Source of the DNA: Apostichopus japonicus
Lineage: Eukaryota > Echinodermata > Holothuroidea > Aspidochirotida > Stichopodidae
NCBI RefSeq assembly: GCF_037975245.1
Contig: NC_092578.1
Location: forward strand, 19,195,321 to 19,259,320
Direction of reading: 5' to 3'
Length of the DNA stretch: 64,000 nt
The notes beneath the pieces are model-generated. The model ran no database searches, had not been told where the DNA came from, and saw only the letters and a list, made by a program, of their open reading frames with translations. Positions 1 to 11,539 of the stretch are shown in pieces (positions within the stretch are counted from its first letter, which is position 1; each line of letters begins with the position of its first letter). A program made the position numbers and the translations under genes.

Positions 1-175
1 TGCTAGTCTGAAGTTACATAAAAGATGAAAGAGGTAGCAATTTACACAAAGAGTATGTCGAAATAAAGACTATAATTAAAATGTCTGCCACAACACTGAT
101 GGGCTCTTAACTTTTCTGCTTATTTTATGTTAATTTTATCCTATTTATCCTAACTCTTTTAAAGGAATTTTTCAG

Positions 176-253
176 TATCATGGGTCAAGAATTACTTTCA
201 CAGCAGATTATGTGGTAGAAGATGATATTGATATCAAGTCGCAATTAATATGA
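176..253 (+). CDS. Probable terminal coding exon of an unrecognised gene (partial)
   Basis: A good 3' splice site (pyrimidine-rich tract, then TTTTTCAG) ends at 175. After it, 25 codons stay open to a TGA at 251-253. The peptide reads YHGSRITFTADYVV and then an acidic stretch, EDDIDIKSQLI. Phase 0 is assumed because that frame is open and has a balanced, soluble-protein composition. The rest of the gene would lie left of the window. No paralogue or domain is recognised, so no function is given. An AATAAA at 1415-1420 could be its polyadenylation signal, which would imply a 3' UTR of roughly 1.2 kb. The alternative is a chance splice-like site. This call rests only on the acceptor, the open frame and the composition. 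Confidence 0.4.
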   Translation, partial: YHGSRITFTADYVVEDDIDIKSQLI

Positions 254-2782
254 TATAGAACATCCATTTGTAGATTGGATTAGTTTTAAACTACTCAGAG
301 GCTTAATATAATGGCTTTTTCTAGAGGCTTTGTAGTTTCTTTCTTCTTACATTTATACTTTTTGTTTTATCCATTTATCCAAGTTTTATTATTTTACATA
401 TTTTGAAGAATTAATTTGATTTTTTTTGGGGGGGGGGGTTGGGGGTTTTCATGACATATACCATCACACTATGTATCAACTCTCTATGACTAAGACTTAA
501 GCTTAATTCAACAATATGACAAATGTCAGACCACTTGTCAGTCAAAGATTTCTGCTAGTATAAGAGTATATATGACAATTGATTAAACATGTTGTTAGAC
601 AACATGGCTTTGATGACAGTTTCAAAGTTCCCCATCACTGGATTGTCCTGATCGGGTGTAAATTGTTAAAACACAGTTTCAGAGTGAAGTTCACAGCATG
701 TGATAGCTATTTTAAGATCGTCAGTAATCAAGATGATATGCTAGACTGTCAAATAATGGTCACCCTTAGTCCAATTTTGAAAATATACATTTAGCTGTCA
801 CCCCAACTCTTAGAGGTATGTGTCCTCTCTGAACATTGAACTATCTGTTCAACGCTTTAGGAGGAGGGAGGGGGGAGTAGGCGGGGCAGGATATTTTTGA
901 GGCAAGTCCCAGGAAAACCTTGTATTATGGATGCTGGGATATTTTTTTTATAATATTGGGGATTATGTGGGATTTTTTGACGTAACTTTTGTAAAGAGAA
1001 TGGATTTATTTCAGAGCCAGAGAGGCTTGAACAAAATATATGCACAATATTCTGACTGCAACAAGCTTGTTATACTTTGTAACCTGGTATCTCTCCTGTG
1101 AGAAACATATACAAGTACATTGTTACTATTGGGTTTATATAACCAAATGTGTTATAACAAACATTCAATACTATGAGGAAGGCAAGGCACATTTTCTGAA
1201 AGAGGGAAATGTTTGGTGTTAACTCTGAAGACTTAGCACAGACCTAGACTGTTACTGATACTGAAATTAGGCCTTGCTTTATTTGCATATATGATAATGC
1301 AGATATGAATATGCATATCATATATGATTATGCATATATGATTATGCTACTAATATTGTATTGGTTGACGATTGATGATGAAAAAGTACCCAGTAATTGC
1401 ACAGTATTTAAAGAAATAAAGTCAGAGGATTTGTTGGAAACAAAGCTGTAATTGTTTTATTGATCATAGTAGCAGATTTGGCAGGGAGGAATCTGAAGCA
1501 GTCTTTAAGTTAGCCATGAAATGAAGGTTGGCCTTTTTTATAAGGTCATTTTGATATGAAGAATCATGACTTTGTTTACTATTATCAAATCTCTTAACAA
1601 TGAAACTCATCAGTTGTAGCTGACAGCACACTGCAAAATGTATCAAAACTCATAGCTGTAGATATTAAACCATGTCATCTAACTATTTAAAACAGAAAAC
1701 ATTGTTAGATATTAAATTCCGATGTGGGGTTCTAATAACAGGGGGGGGGGGGATGGGGGAGATAGGGTTTGTAAAACAACATGAATACAACTTATTGATC
1801 AATTGGGAAATTTTATATCAGTTTTATTTAAATAAAATTCAACTGCTGAGGATTAAACAATAGATTGCTTTATATAGCCTCTCACCTCTCTGTCTCTTTC
1901 ATAGAGCTTAAAGAATTTACCTATTTACCAAATGGTTCAGTCCAATTTTTGTAGCCAGATTGGATGCTTACGCAAGCATCTACTCCTGTAACATACTGTC
2001 TTTACATTTGTGTACTGTTGACCCTTTAAAGTAGTCCTACCCCATCACCTCTGAACCAACCAATTCAATGCACACCATTTGTGTGGTTTTCCCGTAACAA
2101 TGTCCCATTTGCAAGATTTTTTTCCAACATTGCTCAAATTTTGTAGCCATCAAATTCTAAGATTGCTGCCTATCAATATCTAGTCAAACAACTGCTGCTT
2201 ATTTGCCTCCCCCCTATTCCCCACCCCCCTTAGACCCTTACCCCTTATAGGAAGGTTGGTAAGGTTAATACTTTTGCACCAAGTGTTCCTTAAAGTTTCA
2301 ATATTCTTTCAGCATTAACTGGTAGACAAGAGTTTCCAATGATAGATGGAAACCCTTTTTTGCCTTATTTGAACATTTTGCGGCCATTTTAGTATATTGA
2401 GGGAATTACTCTTTTACCATAATCTCATATTTTTCTTTTCCATTCATGCATGATTGTTATTATTCCAATTGAAAACAGGGTTTTGATTTTGTCCCATATT
2501 TTAATCATAGATTTCTTTGTTGTTACTTTATGTCAGCATACATTTTCTAAGTTTCTAAGTATGAGTGGATTTATAACCGATATTTGCAGAAAAAGTCACT
2601 GGACGAATTCCTTCAGGTATTTTTTATGAGTAACAATTAGCATAATTAATTAGGAGTAGAATATTCATGGCGCATATCTTGAAATTGTTTTTGTACTGTT
2701 TTGCTTTCTTTATAATCAAACTTTAATACTCTTTAAAAATGGTGATCACTGCATGCAAACTAGAAAATAGAGAATCATTCAA
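254..2782. other. Non-coding stretch, probably 3' UTR then intergenic
   Basis: AT-rich DNA with no convincing coding frame. It has poly(G) tracts near 428-438 and 1741-1752 and short ATATGATTATGCATAT-like repeats near 1286-1345. The first part may be the 3' UTR of the exon ending at 253. Confidence 0.4.
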
Positions 2783-3140
2783 CAATGTGGAGTATTAAGT
2801 GCTGCAAGGCGGTGATTATTGATACGGTAAAAAGATTTGTGCCACAGTGGCCCCATTAGTGTTTTAGTGACAATATGGGTTATTAAGTGCTGCAAGGCAG
2901 TGATCATCGCTAAGATAAAAAGATTTGTGCCACAGTGGCCCCATTAGTGTTTTAGTGCCAATGTGGTGTACTAAGTGCTGCAATGCAGTGAGTTTTGCTA
3001 AGGTAAAAATATTACTGCCACAGTGGTCCCATTAGTGTTTTAGTGAAAATGTGGGGTATTAAGTGCTGCAAGGCAGTGATTATTGCTAAGGTAAAAAGAT
3101 TACTGTCACAATGGCCCCACTAGTGTGTTTTAGTGACCTC
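2783..3140. repeat. 88-bp tandem repeat, four copies
   Basis: The anchor TATTAAGTGCTGCAAGG (or a close variant) starts at 2793, 2881, 2969 and 3057, exactly 88 bp apart. Each unit also has a conserved GCCACAGTGGCCCCATTAGTG block followed by TTTTAGTG. Two short hairpins occur in the units: CTGC-AAG-GCAG and GCCAC-A-GTGGC. No coding frame is kept through the array, so it is a minisatellite and not a gene. Copies differ by several substitutions but not in length. Confidence 0.9.
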
Positions 3141-4021
3141 TTCTCTTTTCTAAGGCAGGAAGTTAGAGGGTGACCGCAGGGAGTTTCCCATAATTACTCC
3201 CTGATGACTATATAATAGGCAGAATGTTAGTGTTGTAATACCATAGCCCAAGAATAAGAAGGGGAACAAAATTGAGGGCGGTATTGTTTCTAAGCTATTC
3301 AGGTTTTCAAGACATTGAGATTAAACATTGTCCAAGATCCCTGGAATGCTCGTGTAAGGCTTAACTAATGATGACATCAACTCCAATTAGTGCAGAAATA
3401 ATGTTAATGTTAAACCATTGTTTGGCCCTTCCACGAGAACTGAGGTCACGACCGAAGGATTTATACTATTAACAGACCTCCCAGCAAAACCTTTATTCAA
3501 AAACAGCTCTTTATTTTTCAAAAATACTCTTTAAAACCTTTAAAAACCTTTCTGTTTATTTTAAGTTTAAAAAAAATTATTTTAAAGATTTAGTTTAGAG
3601 TAGAAATGTTGTATTCAGTCTTGCTAACCATTGGCCATTAAGTTTTTGTGGACAGCCAGGCATGATTCATGCAGTGATACAAAACAGACAGACACAAGTC
3701 AGGTATTTTAAATAAGGGCCACAGATGTAAAACTCTGCATAGATGGTGAGTATGTTACAAATTAACTTCATTTTGGACCTTTAGAAACCTTTAGTTTCAT
3801 GTTTGAAGCCGCCTTTATCAACCTTACTTCTTCATTTACAACCTTTAAAAAAAACCTTTATTTTGTTGAAGAGCTGCTGGGAGCTTGAGGTCTTTATTAA
3901 TGAAATTTGTCTGCTGGGTGGCAAAAATGTCTTAAATGAATGTGAACTGCTGCTCAGACATGTTCTTGTCATGTTGAGTGACATATTTACAATAGTATAA
4001 CCCTCCCCGCCGCTCCCCCCC
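3141..4021. other. Intergenic, no gene seen
   Basis: AT-rich sequence. Short ACCTTTAAAAACCTTT-type repeats occur near 3530-3550 and 3840-3860. The only frame of note (3803-4000) shows no family motif and no splice support. Confidence 0.4.
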
Positions 4022-4029
4022 CCCTCCCT

Positions 4030-4421
4030 CAGTGGCGGAGCTAGGGGTATTGGTCAGGGGGGCGAGAATGGTCTGTAGGGGCGCTTTCGACACTATCTAA
4101 GCGGAGCGCCACCACAGGTTGGCGCAGAGCGTACAGAAATGTTTTGAGTAAAGATACTCCCTAGATCTCCGGAAATGACCCTTTCCGGGCCTTGCTAATT
4201 TGCAGATAAACGAAGAATAAATAGGTGTCATCGCCATTTTGTCAGAAAGTTACACCAACAAAATGTGACAAATGTCAATAGGTATTTGAGTGCGCAATAA
4301 AAAAGTCAATAGTCGCGAATAAGTTGAAAGTGGTAAAAAGCTGAAAAGGGCGCCAGCAGTCCTTTTGAGTCCGTCAGGAGGGGCTTCTGCCCCCTCTGAC
4401 TGTATGGACGCTCCGCCACTG
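4030..4421. mobile_element. Non-autonomous hAT-type element, copy A (392 bp)
   Basis: It begins CAGTGGCGGAGC and ends CTCCGCCACTG, so the termini are inverted repeats. It is flanked by a perfect 8-bp duplication, CCCTCCCT, at 4022-4029 and 4422-4429. An 8-bp target duplication and CAGTG ends are hallmarks of the hAT superfamily. No transposase frame is present. A diverged sister copy in the opposite orientation lies at 40220-40621. It carries the shared internal module (TATCTAAGCGGAGCGCCACC...GGTTGGCGC) at about 4093-4134. Confidence 0.9.
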
Positions 4422-4429
4422 CCCTCCCT

Positions 4430-7400
4430 CCTGCCCCTCCCAAACACACACATCACTGATATTTAAATCAAAATTTGTCTAAACCAGATGTGAGATGCCA
4501 TTAATGGCAATTGCCACAATATTTTTAGAAGTATTGTTTTTCAGCACCTTCATTTGCAATTTCAAAAAAAAAAAAATAGTTGATAATTTTAGAATGGTTG
4601 TATGTATAGTAGAATCGATATATATCTGAAGTATATGAATTAATCCCTATATTTAGTTTATTTTCTTTTTTCTTTTCTTTTTTTTTGTACTAAATTCCAT
4701 CGTTATGTAATATTAAAGAATGGTAAATTAAAGTACTTTTTCAACTCGAAATACATTTTTTTGTGGGGGGGGGGGGGGGTATTAGCCTGAAAGGCTATCA
4801 ATTGATACAATGAAATCACATTTAACAGATTTTCTGCTCGTCGTTTGTTGTTTATGATATATAACTATTTTCCTTGCATAATTTAAGGAAATAATGATAA
4901 TTTAAGGATATATGGAGAACCAGAAATCTAGTTGGCACTATGTGTCCAAGTTTTGTTCAGACCTATACTGATGTTATAAACTTGCAACAGAAAACAACCC
5001 TTAACCAAAATTAAAAGAAAATACTGGTGTTGTGTTTTTACTTCATCAATTTATCTAATAAATTGCAGCTGGGAAACCACACATTCAGTTCATGCTATGT
5101 GAGACATTCTTGCATTCTATAATTAGCTCGAGGTAGGAACAACATATTGCAATGTGTTCTTTTTTTTTTGTTTCGTCTACGTATTTCATATCGATGAAAC
5201 AATACACAGACTTGACATAGATTTGCTTTCATTGTGCATTCCTTTCGGTGCCCCATCAGTTGCCGGGCAGGACCCTGGGCAGGACCCTGGATCTGCCAAA
5301 CGATAGATGTTTAAATATATAGCCTGTCTCCCTGCCTTACGTCATCTCTGGTCTTAAATTACCTTGACGTATCAGCAGTCTATATGTAAACGTTACCGCT
5401 TGAAGGAGATACCCCTTACAAAATCATTAACGGATGTTTGGACGTACAAAACGTTCCACGACATCGATGCCGTCTTGCCAAGTTATTTGCCAGTTTAATA
5501 GGATCTGTATGTCAGTGTGAAATTGATGTTATTGTTGGAACATGAATGTAATGCCTGGATGTGAATGTTCATCAGCATGATGCTTCATGTATTTGTTGTG
5601 TGACATACCTAAGTCGTCTTTAATCAAAGTTGGTGTTTATATGCGAATATAAACAAACCTTAATGGTTACCTCACCGGCTATCAATACTACCAGTTATTT
5701 ATATCAAATCCTATTAGCATTGGAAGTTTTGTATTTATGAGCCATCAGTATACTGGCCATTTAATATGCTAGACAGTCCCATAATGGTCTCAAGTCTTGC
5801 TCATGCATATTTATATCCATCATACAATATTTTTCTCTCTTTGCTCTTCTTCTCTAGACATTTCATCATTTTATCAAAGTCTATAAAGCATTTGCCAGTA
5901 GTGTCAATTCCTTCAGAAAATTTCAGTTGGAGACTTTCTGTTCTGGTAATTTTAGAATATGAAGCTATGGCACTGATGTTGATTTACACCACCAAAGTGA
6001 AATTTCGGAAAAGGTTCATGGCAAAGTTTACCTCCAATTTGTATGATTGAAATCTTGGATAAAATCCAGAATAGAAAGAAACTCCTTCAACTGCCCGTCA
6101 CCCGCCCTGTACCCTCACTCTCCTCCCCCCCCCCCTGCCCAAATACCGATGTCCCTCTCTTCACACCAATCCCATCTAAGAGCATAAGAAATTATCATGT
6201 ATAGTGGAGATGCACGTCATATAGGATATATCCTTACAATTAAGTTTAAACTGTGGTAATTGGTATAACAGACGATACATATTCAACTATCGTGCCCCAA
6301 GCAATTCGATCATAAACAACATTCCTACTTGAATAAATCCGAGACCTCCCTTCCAGGTGGTACCCTGCTCACTTGATTGTAGATATAAGCATAATTCATG
6401 ATTATATTTTGCACTACTGTCAGCAACAACCTTGGTTGTCAGCAGTACAAATTGTCAAGTATTGTGCCAAGGAATATTTTATCTGTTGAGAAATTGAGGG
6501 CTGTGATGAATAGCGCCCTCGCTAAAAATTCGACCGCTGCAGTGGTGTTCTGTTTCAGGGAAGTTAAGCCTGCCAAAAAATGGAGACTGCCGGGTTAGCA
6601 AAAATGGGATTTGATTTTTGTGGCTTGGATGTTGAAAAGCATGAACGGAACAACCATGCACTTCCACTTGGACCACCTTACTCCGACGGTATAGTGTTGT
6701 AAGTCAAAAAGGATAATGTCAAGATATATGCAACCCCATCTACTCTTGCTGAATTAGGTATCAACCTAGTAATCTGATTGGTTGAGAGGGGTATGTGATA
6801 AAAGCTATACGTTAAGCCTGGAATATTTTGAGCAACATTTGCATCCTCGTTCTATGTAGCTGATTGTACGTCAACAGATATATTCATATGTCGTACAACC
6901 GAAGCCCTTAAAGTTTCCTATAGTACTTAGTAGGTTCATTACTAGTTCATCATTACTAGTTCATTAGTATAGTTCATTACTACTAACCCAAATCTCAGTC
7001 AAATAATTCTTTGACCCAATCAATTATGTGCTTCTTTGTTGTCCCGGTTTTCAGATTACATTTTAGATGTGATTCTTCAAGGCTCCTCGATTCGAAGTCC
7101 AAGGTAATTTTATGAATTCAAATAACAAAAATCTTCTAACTTCCCGTACAGCAGAAAATAAAATTTCCATCACCATTTTTCCAATTGAGGAATCGAGTAT
7201 TAATACGTTGTAAACATGTTATTCAAGAGATATGAGGTTCTTGTTTTCGTTTTGGCCTCTGTGCCTGTATGCGAGCTGACAACCTTTGGAGTGGTTTATA
7301 AACGGTGTTGGTGAGCTGTTGTACTATAAGGTAATGATTCTATAAATGTTAAAAGTGGATTTATACACATGCAATGGTTTTCAGTAATGGTGTATTCAAT

Positions 7401-8400
7401 TATCAGAATTAATGTTGTGCTGATAGCTATAATCCTACTTAATCATCCACTCATTATCCCGGAATGTGACGTCTGATGGCTCACCGACACGTGCTGCACG
7501 TGACATGAACATCAAATGTCATCCGTAGCCGCGTGTGGGCCCTAGTGGGCTATACACATACTGGATAAATCGTATGCATGAATATAATACATGTAATCAA
7601 GTACACACTATCTAATCTTACCATCCAACAGTTTACTGCATGCATTTACGTTCAATCACCCTGCTTCAATCTCGGACCGGACCGGGCTTTAACGTTAATA
7701 TAGGTTCGAACAGAGATACAACCAAGCTAGATATGAAAGCGGTATGCGTATACAGATTCTAAGTAGCACTGCAACCCAGCTTATGTTGTCTATTTTGGAG
7801 AGCCTTGATTTATCAAAATTAAAAAAAAAAATATTCGAGGTGAACCGTCCAACAGCTGGGTTTTTTTACCGATCGGAAAGTGTATATAACCGAACCTGGC
7901 CATAGACTACGTAGGCTATATCAACAATACAGTATTTTAAGAATGTTGCATGCATAGATTAATCATATGTATATTTTTATAAATCATTATGTTTTACCTA
8001 AGCTTGCACGTCAGTTCGCCAGGGCTGCTCATTGTGTTAACTTCAGAAAGCATTAAAACCAACTCTCAAAGCGCGGCTGACATATTATTGTCTAATTTAT
8101 CACATGTCAGGTGAATATTTTACAGGATGTGACCCTACACAAACCGGGAATGTTTTTAGCAAATGCTGTTGACCCTCAACCCCATCTTCCTGGTTAACAT
8201 AATCTTGTTGTTATATAAAACATTGTACGTGGTCAATTTGCAGCCTTCCTTTTCGCGCGCTTGCGACACAGTACAATCGCTATGAACATTCAAGCGTATC
8301 GGGTTGATGTATTTTAAGATGTCTATTAAAATGTTGTACAAAATGCCTCTTCTTCTTTTCCTTATGTACGTCATAGCTGTTGTGTCTTCATGAGTTAAAT
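4430..8400. other. Intergenic, no supported gene
   Basis: AT-rich with a poly(G) run near 4766-4779 and small direct repeats such as GTTCATTACTA near 6935-6985. A pyrimidine-rich acceptor near 5856 is followed by about 30 open codons, too little to call an exon. Confidence 0.4.
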
Positions 8401-8440
8401 GTGGAATCACAAATGATTTTCGAGTTGGTTAAACATCATG

Positions 8441-8709
8441 TTTGATCTCTAGAGTAGGGCAAAATATGTCACCAAAAACAGGAAAATCCAGAACAGTGAA
8501 AAAACTTCCAGCCTCCACCGGGATTCGCACCCGGGCCTCCCGCTTTGTACGCGGACACCCTACCAACTAGGCTATGGACGCTGATTGTATGTCCAGAGGT
8601 TCGAAACCGGTAAGGAAGGTCGTAATTTCACTGTAGGCGTTTGACACCTGTATCGAACAATACTAGTTCTGTTTTTGGTGACATATTTTGCCTTACTCTA
8701 GAGATCAAA
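8441..8709. mobile_element. Terminal-inverted-repeat element enclosing a tRNA-like sequence
   Basis: The 41-bp left arm at 8441-8481 begins TTTGATCTCTAGAGTAGGGC. Its reverse complement, with one mismatch, is at 8669-8709. The interior holds a tRNA-like cloverleaf and a further GGTTCGAAACC motif near 8598. There is no transposase. The arms are long and well matched, so the structure is young or maintained. The superfamily is not clear from the ends. Confidence 0.75.
8511..8581 (-). tRNA. tRNA-like cloverleaf, probably a pseudogene or SINE head (anticodon loop ACA)
   Basis: Read on the - strand, this 71-nt segment folds as a tRNA. The acceptor stem GCGTCCA/TGGAGGC has one G-G mismatch. The D arm has A14 and GG at 18-19. 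The anticodon stem TCCGC/GCGGG carries loop GTACAAA, with T33 and anticodon ACA (cognate to Cys UGU). The T stem CCGGG/CCCGG is perfect. The A box (TAGCCTAGTTGG) and B box (GGTGCGAATCC) are near consensus. Against a working tRNA: the T loop is TGCGAAT instead of TTCGAAT, eukaryotic tRNA-Cys normally has GCA, and the sequence sits inside a repeat. Confidence 0.6.
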
Positions 8710-9267
8710 CAACTCATTACGATTTCAACTCATTACGATTTCAATTATATATATTCATTTGCCTTTGTCGTTCACCTCCATTTCATTAACATAAACTCTG
8801 TTCAAAGTATCTCTTTCGAGATCCGGCTTTAGGAATCACAAATGATTTCGAGTTGGTTAGCATCAACTTAGGTCTTCTTTAGATCCTGGTATGTTGCAGT
8901 GTAGTTGTATAACACCCTGGAAAATTGAGGACATGCGAGGACACATAATGTTCACCTAGGCTGCTCAATGTTTAGAGTTGGAATTTATTAACAGGATCGT
9001 ATTGACGTCACCAGATGAGCCGGGTAATGAAAAGCACTGCAGGAGACAATCAAATGTCATTTAAGTTGTTCACCAGTACACTCGATTCATTCACATCGAA
9101 CGAAACAACACGCAACAAGATCTATTTAGATGTATACCTTGCAACACACGATGTGTTTTAGAATATGTCCCGGGACAATGAACTGCTGATGTGAGCCTGT
9201 AAACAAGCTGACCTCGACTTGTTCAGGGACGGTAGAGTTATTTCCACTATGCCGGAGTCGGTACAAT

Positions 9268-9296
9268 CATGGAGCTATTACCGAAATAGCTCCATG
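9268..9296. repeat. Perfect 12-bp hairpin
   Basis: CATGGAGCTATT, loop ACCGA, then AATAGCTCCATG. The surrounding DNA is non-coding. It could be a small foldback remnant. Confidence 0.8.
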
Positions 9297-10655
9297 GTAC
9301 AATATACCATCAAGTGCAGCAAGCTACGTTTATGAAAGAGGAATAATGTTGTGTTCCGTTTAAACCTCCTCAATATGTACGTTAAATATAGTTGTACAGT
9401 AATTAGATATCAGTGAAACAATTAAAAGCCACACCATTCAAACTAAGTATATAGCGCTGTCGACACACACACGTCAGGATGCAATTGTTCATAGAATTAA
9501 CCCCCCCCCTCCAATATCCAGGGGCCCCAAGGAATTTGCTCCAACTAAACAGTCTTTGGCGCCAACGGACCACAAAAGAGTCGTAATGTTTTTGTGTGAA
9601 TACTAATAGTGAGTGAGAATATGCCTTTGCTTGTCCCATTGCACTCATATACACTGTTTTGCCTTATATCTTACAGTAGACATTTTTTTAACTGTCGTTG
9701 GTTTTACTCAAATATTTCCATCCGACCTGCTTCAGTTTACAATCCCTCAACCGGTCTGAACAAGCTTTCCCTCAATGTCAAGAAAATATATATGCAAATA
9801 TAATTAATGGATTCGTTTTTATCTTTTTCGATATCATGTACTATGAAAAAATATTATAAAAACACTACATCTTCATTACAGTCAAATTATTGCTAACTTT
9901 GTGTCACGTTCCGTTGTTGTGAACGTGTGCAGCAGGTGCATGACGCTGTGGATGTTTGAATGGTAAAGTTATAAACTAAGTAATCAATTAACGGAGGTGG
10001 GGGAGGTAATACTCTAATACGAAAATTGAGCAGAATTCCACACATAAACGGTCACTTTCGCGCGCGGAACAGAATGATGTAGTTCAAATAATGATCGCTA
10101 TTTACTGTCCCCTAAGTATATCCTCACAAGCCCTGGTGACAGCTTTTTCGACCAAACTTCACAGATATTCGGCAAATTCCAGAAGGCGCAGTCTACGCTA
10201 AAGAGTATATGATCACTAATTTCATGCGCGGGAAACTGGGCCAAAACTTTGCTGTGGGAAATCGCAGAATCGGCAGAAAATTGCGCGCTGAACAAGGGCT
10301 TCTACAACGCGATTTCACCCGATTTGATGTATCAGTTTATATTTGTCATTATGGTATCGTGTTAAACGCAGCTTAAATGAAGTAAAGGTAAAAGGCCACA
10401 TCTCTAACACTTGAACCGAAGCCGATATGGAATCCCATCTATGGTGATGGCATGTCTATCAAACGGATAGCGCGCCTCTCCACTATGGAACGCCGAAATG
10501 GTTAACAGGCTATATTACTGACGAAACGTAAAATTGTTGCTGGTGTTTTTCTTATTTAGTTTGGGTTTTTTTTTTTTTTTGCGAGATTGTGTTGTCTTCT
10601 GCAAGAGCATCATGTTTTCCCTTTTGCGTTCCATAATCAATGACCTCATTTTGGG

Positions 10656-10697
10656 GGTTGACCCACTGACCTCTAACCCCAGGTCAGTGGGTTGACC
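10656..10697. repeat. Perfect 17-bp hairpin with TGACC half-sites
   Basis: The arms GGTTGACCCACTGACCT and AGGTCAGTGGGTTGACC are perfectly complementary around an 8-nt loop (CTAACCCC). Each arm contains AGGTCA/TGACC-type hexamers like nuclear-receptor half-sites. Any regulatory role is only a guess. Confidence 0.85.
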
Positions 10698-11539
10698 ATG
10701 CATCTGTGGGAAGCGGAAATTGTAACAATTGTAAGTTATAAATCGTACCTGGTATCGGTAAATCTGACTAGGCTGAAAGAGTCTCTGACGTAAAAGGCGT
10801 AATTAAATGTTATTAGACGACCACAAAAAAAGGAAAGTAAAATTAATATCAAAGAAAAACATTAAGCTGTTTATTTCAATTGATTTTCAGATAAAAGTCC
10901 CTCAGAAAATAAATCAAATAAGGCTTACGTTATCAAACGAAATGCTGTGGGGAGCCTAAGTATGTATAACATTATAAACCCATATTGTGATCTATACCTG
11001 AAGTGTTCATTCTAAATCACGTTTAGTTGCACGGTCCAGATTTGTAGCCTCGTCTGGTTCGTGGTGTAAGAACGGAGTAAACCTCATTTCGAACGTAGAA
11101 GCCTTATTTTAGCAGAAGAAAAATATGTATATGCGAAATTCGTCATAAATACTTTGAAAAGTAAATATATCAGCCCTAATATATTAGCCTATACTGTACG
11201 ATTTAATTTTTGTTATGTGTGACTATACCAGAATACTATTTATAAATTCTACAAGGATTTGTGTCCACTATCCTCTCATTCAATGGTGTTACCTTGAGGA
11301 GAGGGATTGCGAGGGACATGGGAGAGGGGAGGAGAAGAGAGGAGAGAGGACCTGTAACTATGACATTTGTGTGCAGGATCTATCTTTACTCCGCCATCCC
11401 AAGCATGAGGATTGATAACAGAAAAGGAGGATACGGTGTCATAACCACATATCAAGGCACACTGATCCAAAATCAAAGCATCAAAATACATCTTTAATAA
11501 AAATATGTATAATATTCCACCCATCTCACAAATCAATTA

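Larger units (their letters stand above)
8401..8860. repeat. Insertion-like block bounded by ~28-bp direct repeats
   Basis: GGAATCACAAATGATTT(T)CGAGTTGGTTA occurs at about 8403-8431 and again at about 8832-8860 in the same orientation, enclosing the inverted-repeat element below. These could be long target duplications or traces of a segmental duplication. No coding capacity is seen. Confidence 0.7.
8861..11500. other. Intergenic with two perfect hairpins
   Basis: No supported gene. Inverted repeats at 9268-9296 and 10656-10697 are listed separately. Confidence 0.4.

Noticed and set aside
5857-5945. Possible + strand exon after a pyrimidine-rich acceptor
   Set aside because: Only about 30 codons, no recognised family, and no partner exon in phase.
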